Below are positions 33,669-41,800 of a DNA stretch of 64,000 nt, piece by piece. The stretch is taken from the NCBI RefSeq assembly GCF_026712185.1, contig NZ_JAPPUX010000001.1:62001-126000 (forward strand), read 5' to 3'. The stretch is from Nocardioides pini (GTDB lineage Bacteria > Actinomycetota > Actinomycetes > Propionibacteriales > Nocardioidaceae). Made by a program: the position numbers and the translations under genes. Numbering within the stretch: position 1 is the stretch's first letter; every line of letters begins with the position of its first letter. The notes beneath the pieces were generated by a model that saw only the letters and a program-made list of their open reading frames with translations, was not told the origin of the DNA and did not search any database.

Positions 33669-35642
33669 TCGAAGGCCCTGTCGCCGACGCGGGCCGCATC
33701 CTTCGCGGCGGCGTACGCCGTGCTCACCCTCATCGGGCGGGCCACCGCCCTCGAGGGCCAGGTCGTCAGCCTCATCTGGCCGGGCTCGGGAGTCGCACTG
33801 CTGTGGCTGCTGGCGGAGTCGCCGCGCCACACCCTGCGCGTGCTCGCGCCGCTGCTGGCCATCCACTTCGGCGTGGTCGTCGCGACCGGCGCCTCACCGC
33901 TCCTGGGCCTCTTCGGGGCCACGTCGGTGACGGTGCAGACCGCCGTCACCGGCCTGCTGGTGCGTCGCTGGTGCCCGACGATGCTCGGCGCGGGCGGCAC
34001 GGCCAGCATCCGCTCGCCGCGCAACCTCGCGGCGATGGCCGGGGCAGCAGCCATCGGCTGCGCCCTGGGGGCGGTGATCGGGACGCTCGGGCTGTGGCTC
34101 GACGCGGCACCCGTGACGGCCCTGACCCCGGTGGCCTGGTTCGCCCGGCACGTCGCCGGTGTCCTCACCGTCGGCGCCGTCGGCCACCTGGCGTGGGAGT
34201 GGCGCACGCAACCGATCCCCGACCGCATCCACGGTGGCTCGCGCACCGAGCTGGTGGTGCTCTGGGTCGTCTCGGTCGCCGTGACGGTCCTGCTGTTCGT
34301 GCAGCCCTATCCCGTCGTCTTCCTCGTCATCGCCTTCGCCGTGTGGTCGGCGGCCCGGTTCCCGACCTTCCCCGCAGCGCTGCACTGCCTGGTCCTGGGT
34401 GGCATCGCGCTCTCGCTCAGCCTCACGGGGCACGGACCGTTCGACTCGGTCGACGACCCGGTGGCCGAGGTGCTCGTCTCGCAGCTCTTCATGGTCGCCG
34501 TCCTGCTCACCGGCCTGGCGGTGGGAGCCCTCGGCGACCGCGTCGACGAGTCGTACGCCGCCGAGACCGCGGCCCGCGCGGAGGCGGCCGAGCAGGCCGA
34601 GCTGCTCGCCGAGATGACCGAGAGCATGGACGAGGGGCTCGTCGTCCTCGACGCCGACGGCCGGGTCGAGCGCAGCAACGGCGCGACCCGGCGGCTGGCG
34701 CACCGGGTGAGCCCGGCGACCGCGGACGCCGACGCCCTGGCCGAGCTCGTCAGCCGGCTGCGCGAGCCCCCCTCGTCCGACACCGGCGCGGTGCGCGCCG
34801 AGCTGGGCGTCGGCGACGTCGTCATCACGTTGAGCAGCGGCGAGGAGATCGTCCTCGCGGTCTCCCGCGCCACGCTCACCCGCACGGACGGGCGCCCCGG
34901 GATCCTGCTCGTGCTGCGCGAGGTGACGGAGCACCGCTCCGGCCTGCGGCCCCTCGCCGGCTTCGCGTCGACGGCGGCCCACGACCTGCGCGGCCCGCTC
35001 TCGGCGATCCGCTCCTGGGTCGGCCTCGCCGCCGACGACCTCGAGCCCGGCTCGCCGGCCGCCGAGCCGCTGCGTCGCGCCGAACGCGCGGCGGAGCAGA
35101 TGGGCGAGCTGATCGGCGACCTGCTCGAGCACGCCCTCGCGGAGTCGGGCGAGCTGGCGGCGCGCGAGGTGGCGATCTCCGGTCCCGACGGCGTGCTGGA
35201 CCAGGTGTCGGGGCTGCTCGGCCCCGACGACGTGCTGACGGCCGCACCCGACCTGCCGTCGGTCCGCGCCGACCCGGTGGCGTTGCGCCAGCTCTTCGGC
35301 AACCTGATCGGCAACGCGGTGAAGTACGCCCGGCCCGGCGAGGCCGCGACCATCACCGTGCGCGCGCGCCGCCAGGGCTCGCGCGTCGTGGTCGAGATCG
35401 AGGACTGCGGGGTCGGGGTCGAGGACTCCGAGCGGTCGCTGATCTTCCAGCGCTTCCACCGCAGCGGCGCCGTCCGCGCCCACTTCCGCGGGACCGGGAT
35501 GGGCCTGTCGATCTGCCAGACCATCGTGCAGCGCCACGGCGGCACCATCGAGTGCCTCGCCACCCCGCCCGGGAGTGGCACGGTCTTCCGCTTCGACCTG
35601 CCGGCGGCGTCCACCCCAGAGGGTGGGACCGGGAGCAGCTGA
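33666..35642 (+). CDS. MASE1-PAS sensor histidine kinase
   Basis: 658 residues. About 1-300 is a MASE1-type membrane sensor with eight or so helices (begins AASFAAAYAVLTLIGRATA; SLIWPGSGVALLWLL is the family's signature). A PAS-like domain follows at about 315-420 (DEGLVVLDADGRVERSNGA), then a dimerisation/phospho-acceptor helix with His439 (STAAHDLRGPLSAI) and an HATPase_c domain (N box NLIGNAVKYA, G1 EDCGVGVED, G2 GTGMGLSI). Likely phosphorylates the divergent single-domain receiver (inference). No HAMP. Ends 176 bp before the giant RTX gene. Confidence 0.9.
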   Translation: MSKALSPTRAASFAAAYAVLTLIGRATALEGQVVSLIWPGSGVALLWLLAESPRHTLRVLAPLLAIHFGVVVATGASPLLGLFGATSVTVQTAVTGLLVRRWCPTMLGAGGTASIRSPRNLAAMAGAAAIGCALGAVIGTLGLWLDAAPVTALTPVAWFARHVAGVLTVGAVGHLAWEWRTQPIPDRIHGGSRTELVVLWVVSVAVTVLLFVQPYPVVFLVIAFAVWSAARFPTFPAALHCLVLGGIALSLSLTGHGPFDSVDDPVAEVLVSQLFMVAVLLTGLAVGALGDRVDESYAAETAARAEAAEQAELLAEMTESMDEGLVVLDADGRVERSNGATRRLAHRVSPATADADALAELVSRLREPPSSDTGAVRAELGVGDVVITLSSGEEIVLAVSRATLTRTDGRPGILLVLREVTEHRSGLRPLAGFASTAAHDLRGPLSAIRSWVGLAADDLEPGSPAAEPLRRAERAAEQMGELIGDLLEHALAESGELAAREVAISGPDGVLDQVSGLLGPDDVLTAAPDLPSVRADPVALRQLFGNLIGNAVKYARPGEAATITVRARRQGSRVVVEIEDCGVGVEDSERSLIFQRFHRSGAVRAHFRGTGMGLSICQTIVQRHGGTIECLATPPGSGTVFRFDLPAASTPEGGTGSS

Positions 35643-35706
35643 GACGAACCTTTACCTTCGGGCGGCGAACCTACGCCAATGTGGGCATGCCGGCCTCGGG
35701 TGCCGC

Positions 35707-35754
35707 GGCCTACCAATGCTGTAGGCCCGGCCGAGCGAACCCGCCCCGGGCGGG
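35707..35754. promoter_or_regulatory. Two stem-loops before the giant RTX gene
   Basis: GGCCTAC-CAATGCT-GTAGGCC (35707-35727, perfect 7-bp stem) is followed by CCCGCC-CCG-GGCGGG (35740-35754, perfect 6-bp stem). They may terminate the kinase transcript or form a structured leader of the RTX gene; no T-run follows. A known riboswitch was not recognised. Confidence 0.4.
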
Positions 35755-35818
35755 CCGCCCAGCCACCGGCCGCGGGTCGATTCTCGGTAGGACTTGCCCA
35801 CACCCTGAGTGAGGCGCC

Positions 35819-38800
35819 ATGCATCGCTTCTCCGCATGGATCTCGGTCCTGCTGCTCGCGGCGGGAGTCGCCCTGACGCCGCTCCCCGCCGGTGCGGCTC
35901 CCGGTGCCCCAGCCATCACGGGTCACCCCGCGGCGACGGTCGAGACACCGTACGCCGCGTTCTCCTTCCTCGCGCCAGGGGCGGCGTCCTACGAGTGCCG
36001 CGTCTTCCCTGCGGGGACACCGGACGGGTCGCGACCGACGTACGGCGACTGCGGCGTGACGGGCAGCCACCTCACGAGCGTGCCGGCCGACGGCCAGTGG
36101 ACCTTCGAGGTCCGTGGGGTCGACGGGGGCGGCGCCGGCCCGAGTGCGACCCGGGACTGGACCGTCACGTCGCAACCCGTCGTGCAGTGGATCGTCGAGC
36201 CCCAGGGCAGCTACTCGGCCCGGGTCGTGTCGGCGACGTTCACGGCCGCGGGGGCGTCGGCGTACGAGTGCCGTCTGGACGGCGGGGACTTCGCCCCATG
36301 TGGGTCCGGGCGTGACGGCTTCTGGACGTCGGGGCAGCTGCCGGCGGGACCGCACGCGCTCCAGGTTCGGGCGCTGCGCGGCGGAGTCCCCGGCCCGGTC
36401 GCGACGGCGACCTTCACGGTCACCGACCCGCTCGGCATCAGCTGGCTCGAGGAGCCCGGCGACGTCACCGACGGGCGGACCGTCACGGCGCGTTTCACGG
36501 CCCAGGGAGCGCACCGCTACGAGTGCCGTCTGGTGCGCACCGACCCCCTGCCGGACCCGCTGCCGGACATGGTCGGCTGCGGCTCCGGCGTGAATGGCCT
36601 GTGGACCAGCGACGAGCTCGCCGATGGTGCCTGGCGCCTCGACGTGCGCGCAGTGGAGGGCGCTGAGACCGGTCAGGTCGCCTCCAGTGCGTTCGTCGTG
36701 GACGTCCAGGGCACCGTGCAGTGGGTCTCACGCCCGCCTGCGACGATCGACGGCAGCGTGGCCTCGGCCGTCTTCCGCGCGCCGGGCGTGCACGCGTATG
36801 ACTGCCGGGCCTACCGCACCGATCCCGTCCCGGAGACGTTGCCGGACTTCGAGGTCTGCGGAGGCGGACAGCAGGGGTGGTGGACGTCGGGTGTTCTCGC
36901 GGACGGCGCGTGGCGGCTGGACGTGCGACCGCGGGACGCACGGGATCCGCGTCCGGTCGCCTCGACGACCTTCACCATCGCCCCGCAACGTGAGATCGAG
37001 TGGGTGGTCCGGCCGGCCGGGACCCTGCCCGGGACCGGCTACGCCGCGGCCTTCAGGTCTCGGGGAGCGCATGGCTACGAGTGCCGCGTGGACGATGGTG
37101 ACTGGTTCACCTGCGGCTCAGGACGTGAGGGTCACGTGACCGGCACCGGCGATCCCGGCCCGCACCAGCTCGACGTACGCGGCGTAGCCCCTACCGGGAC
37201 CTCGCCCGTCGCATCGACGACGTTCACCCTGGCGCCCACCACCGGTGCCTCGAGCGATGCCACCATCGTCCTGGGAGCGCAAGGCACCACGACCGTCCCG
37301 TGGACCGCGTTCGCCTGGACCGCCGAGGACGTGGACTGCTTCCGCTGGAAGCTCGACGGTGACGACGACCTCTCCACGCAGGGGTGCTACAGCCCCGGCG
37401 GGAACGGCACCTACGCCGTGGCGCAGGCGTTCGGCTCGTTGCCGGACGGTGAGCACGTCCTGCGCGTCCAGGCGAGGTCGACCAGCGGCGACTACGGACA
37501 GGTCGCGACCCGGACGTTCACCGTCGACACCTCCACGGCGTCGCGTCCGCAGGTGATCTCCGGGCCGACCGGCACGGTTGCGACGCCGTGGGCGGCGTTC
37601 TCGTGGGCCGCGACGGACGCCGAGTGCTTCCGGTGGGAGCTCGACGGTGACGACGACCTCTCCACTCAGGGGTGCTACAGCCCCGTCGGCAACGGCGCCT
37701 ACGCGTCCACCCAGGGCTTCGGGAACCTGGCCGACGGACCGCACGTGCTCCGCATCCAGGGGCGGTCGCCCGGTGGGTCCTTCGGAGAGCTCACGACCAC
37801 CTCCTTCACGGTCGACACCTCGGCGGCGACGCGGCCACGCTTCACGAGCGGCCCGGCGCAGGGCGCGACGGTCACCCGTGCGGCGGTGGCGTACTCGTGG
37901 ACGGGCGATCAGGTCGAGTGCTTCCGCTGGGAGCTCGACGGCGACGGCGACCTCACCGACCAAGGCTGCTACAGCCCCGTCGGGAACGGCGCCTACGCGC
38001 TCACCCAGGCGTTCAACGGGCTGGGCGACGGGCCGCACACCCTACGTGTCCAGGGCCGTTCGGCCGGGAACGCCTACGGTCCGGTCACGACCCGGTCGTT
38101 CACCGTGGACACCAGCGCGGCAACCCGCCCGCGCTTCGTCTCGGGCCCAGCCGAGGACGCCACCATCCCGACCGCCGCGGTCGCCCTCTCGTGGGTGGCC
38201 GACCAGGTCGAGTGCTTCCGCTGGGAGCTCGACGGCGACGGCGACCTCACGGACCAAGGCTGCTACAGCCCGAGCGGCAACGGCGCCTACGCCCAGGGCC
38301 AGGCCTTCACCAATCTGACCGACGGGTCGCACGTGCTACGGGTCCAGGCGCGGTCGTCGGCCGGGACGTACGGGCCTGTGACGACCCGTGCCTTCCGCGT
38401 CAACAGCGGACCGTGGGTGACCGTCTCGTCGCGACCTCGCCAGGTCCTCCCGAGCGGCACGTCAGCAATGGCCTGGTCGGCCCCCTCGGCAGCGTGCTTC
38501 CGGTGGGAGCTCGACGGCGCCGACGACGACCTCTCCGACCAGGGATGCTACGACCCGATCGGCAACGGCGCGTACGCCCAGCAGCAGGCGTTCACCGACC
38601 TCGGCGACGGTGCCCACGTGCTGCGTGTGCAGGCGCAGGGGACCGGTGGCAGCTACGGACCCGTGACCCGCGTGCCGTTCACCGTCGAGACCAAGGCGCC
38701 CGAGACGACCATCACCAGCGGACCGACGGGATTCGTCTCGTCGCGGGCCGCCTCCTTCACGTTCAGCGCGGACGAGACCGCCACCTTCCAGTGCAGCCTC

Positions 38801-41800
38801 GACGGGGCGGCGTACGCGGCGTGCGCGTCTCCGCTCCAGCTCGACCAGCTCGACCAGGGCGGCCACACGCTCGCCGTGCGCGCGATCGACCTGGCCGGCA
38901 AGACCGACGCCACGCCGGCGACCCGGTCGTGGACGGTGGACACCGTGGACCCGACGGTCATCGACCTCGACGGTCCCAGCGGGACGATCGTCGACCCGAA
39001 CTTCGTCGCGGTCCTCACCTTCCTGGCGGACGAGCCCGGGGGGTTCGAGTGCCGCCTGGTGCCGGCGGCCTTCGCGACGTGCGGCTCGCCGACGTCGTAC
39101 GCCGACCTGCCGGACGGGCAGTACCGGTTCGAGGTGCGCGCCGTCGACCGCGCCGGCAACCGGAGCGCCGTTGCCTACCGGGAGTGGTCCCTGGTGACCG
39201 ACCCACCGGAGACCACGATCACCAGCGCCCCGTCCGGCGTGGTGCGCCAGACGTCGGCGACCGTCACGTTCACCTCGCCAGACAGCCCGGTCAGCTTCGA
39301 GTGCGAGGTGGACGGCGCCGCGTGGGCGACCTGTGCCAGCCCGTTGCCGCTCACGGGTCTCGACCAAGGCGCGCACACCGTCCGCGTCCGCGCGGTCCTG
39401 CAGGGAACGCTCCGTGACCCCTCGCCCGCCACCGTCACGTGGACCGTCGACACCGTCGGTCCCACCACGACCATCACGTCCGGACCCTCCGGCACCGTGG
39501 GTGCGGGCCCGCGGACGTTCACCTTCGTCGCCGACGAGCCGTCCAGCTTCACCTGCGTGCTCGACGGCGGCACCCCCTACGCCTGCTCCTCGCCTGAGGG
39601 TCTCGGGACGCTCGGATCGGGTGCCCACACCTTCACCGTGCGCGCGACCGACGATGCGGGCAACGTCGGGGAAGCGGCGGCGCGGAGCTGGGTCGTGGAC
39701 GCCGAGGCGCCGGTGGTCACGATCACCGGCAGGCCGGCCGCGGTCACCAATCAGACGAGCGGCAGCGTGGCCTTCACCGTCGACGACGCGAGCGCTTCGG
39801 TGGAGTGCCGGCTCGACGGCGGGACGTGGTCCGCGTGCGCCTCCCCCGTGACGCGCACCGGTCTCGCGGAGGGCGAGCACGTGCTGGAGGTGCGGGCCAC
39901 CGACGCGGCCGGCAACGTCTCCGACCCGGCTGCCGCCCAGTGGCGCGTGGACACCACGGCGCCGGTCGTGACCATCACGTCCGCCCCGGTGCTGCCCGTC
40001 TCCTCGCCGCGGGTGACCATCGGGTTCACCGTGAGCGAGCCGGCGGACACGGTCTGCCGGGTCGACGGAGGGGCCTTCACGCCCTGCACCTCGCCCTTCG
40101 AGTTCACCGGCCTCAGTGACGGCGTGCACCGGCTGGAGGTCCGCGCGACCGACGCCGCGGGCAACACCGGGCTCGTGGCCGGTCGCGACGTCACCGTCGA
40201 CACCGTCCCGCCCACGGTGACCATCATCGGCGGCCCGACCGGCACCATCGCGCAGACGAGCGCGACCTTCTCCTTCACGGTCGACGAGGCGCCGGTGACC
40301 ACGCGGTGCAGCCTCGACGGCGCCGCGTTCACCGTGTGCAGCAGCCCGGTGACGTACGCCGGTCTCGACCAGGGTGTCCACACGCTGCGGGTGCAGGCGA
40401 CTGACACGGCCGGCAACACCGGAGCGGCCGCGCCGCGCACCTGGACGGTGGACACACCCGAGCCCGAGACGACGATCGACACCGCGCCCCGGTCGCCGAG
40501 CAACGACACGACCCCCTCGTTCGCCTTCAGCTCCGACACCCCGGGGGCCACCTTCGAGTGCCTGCTCGACGGCGCAGCCACTTGGACCAGCTGCGCGAGC
40601 GGGCTCGAGGTCGGCCCCCTGGCCGACGGGTCTCACACCTTCAGGGTGCGGGCGGTCTCCGGAGGGTTGACGGACCCGACGCCCGCGACCCACACCTGGA
40701 CGGTGGACGCGACGGACCCGGTCGTCACCGTGACCCAGCGTCCGACCGGGGTGACCAGCATCCCCGAAAGCCGGTTCGTCTTCACCACCAGTGAGCCCGG
40801 TGTGGTCGAGTGCCAGGTCGACGGCGGGCCTTGGCAGGTTTGCTCGAGCCCCTTCGACCCGGTCCTCCCCGACGGGGCCCACAGCGTCCGCATCCGCGTC
40901 ACCGACGCAGCGGACAACGTCGGCCAGACGGCGGTGATGTCGTGGACCGTCGACGGGACCGAGCCCGACGTCGTCATCACGTCAGGCCCCTCGGGCGACC
41001 ACGCGAGCCGGACGGCGACGTACACCTTCACCGTCGACGACCCCACCGCGACGGTCGAGTGCCTCCTCGACGGCGGCACCTGGTCACCCTGCTCGAGTCC
41101 TCGGACCTTCACCGGGCTCGAGGACGGCCCGCACTCCTTCTCGGTGCGGGCCACCGATCCAGCGGGCAACCGGGGAGCCGAGGGACGGTCGTTCTTCGTC
41201 GACGCCACGGCGCCGGTCGTGTCGTTCACCGACGGACCGGCTCAGGTGACGACGGCCCGGACGGCCCGCCTCGTCTTCACGGTCGACGACGCGGTCGCCT
41301 CGCGTACCTGCCGCCTGGACGGTACGGCCTACACGCCCTGCACGAGCCCGGTGGACCTGACCGGACTCGCGGACGGGTCGCACAGCTTCCGGGTCGAGGC
41401 CACGGACGCCTTCGGCAACGTCGGCACGGCCACCCGCACGTGGGTCGTCGACAACACCCCGCCGACGGTCACCATCACGGACGGGCCCTCCGGGACGGTC
41501 ACCACGAACGACGTCTCGTTCTCGTTCGTCGCCGACGACACCCCGGTGACGTACGAGTGCCGGCTGGACGCTGCGGCCTTCACGACGTGCGCCTCACCGC
41601 TCGCCTACGACGACCTCGCCGCGGGTGCCCACCGGTTCGAGGTCCGTGCGACCAACGGTGCCGGTGTCACCGGACCGGTCGCGTCCCGCGACTTCACGGT
41701 TGCCGTGCAGGGCGACCCCGCAATCGCCGTGACGGTGCAGGCTCGCACGATGGCCGGCGCGGCCCTGTCCTCGACCGGGCTCGGCGACGACTTCGTGGTC

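Noticed and set aside
35643..35818. c-di-GMP (GEMM) riboswitch before the RTX gene
   Set aside because: The conserved ACGCAAAG-type core and receptor helix are absent.
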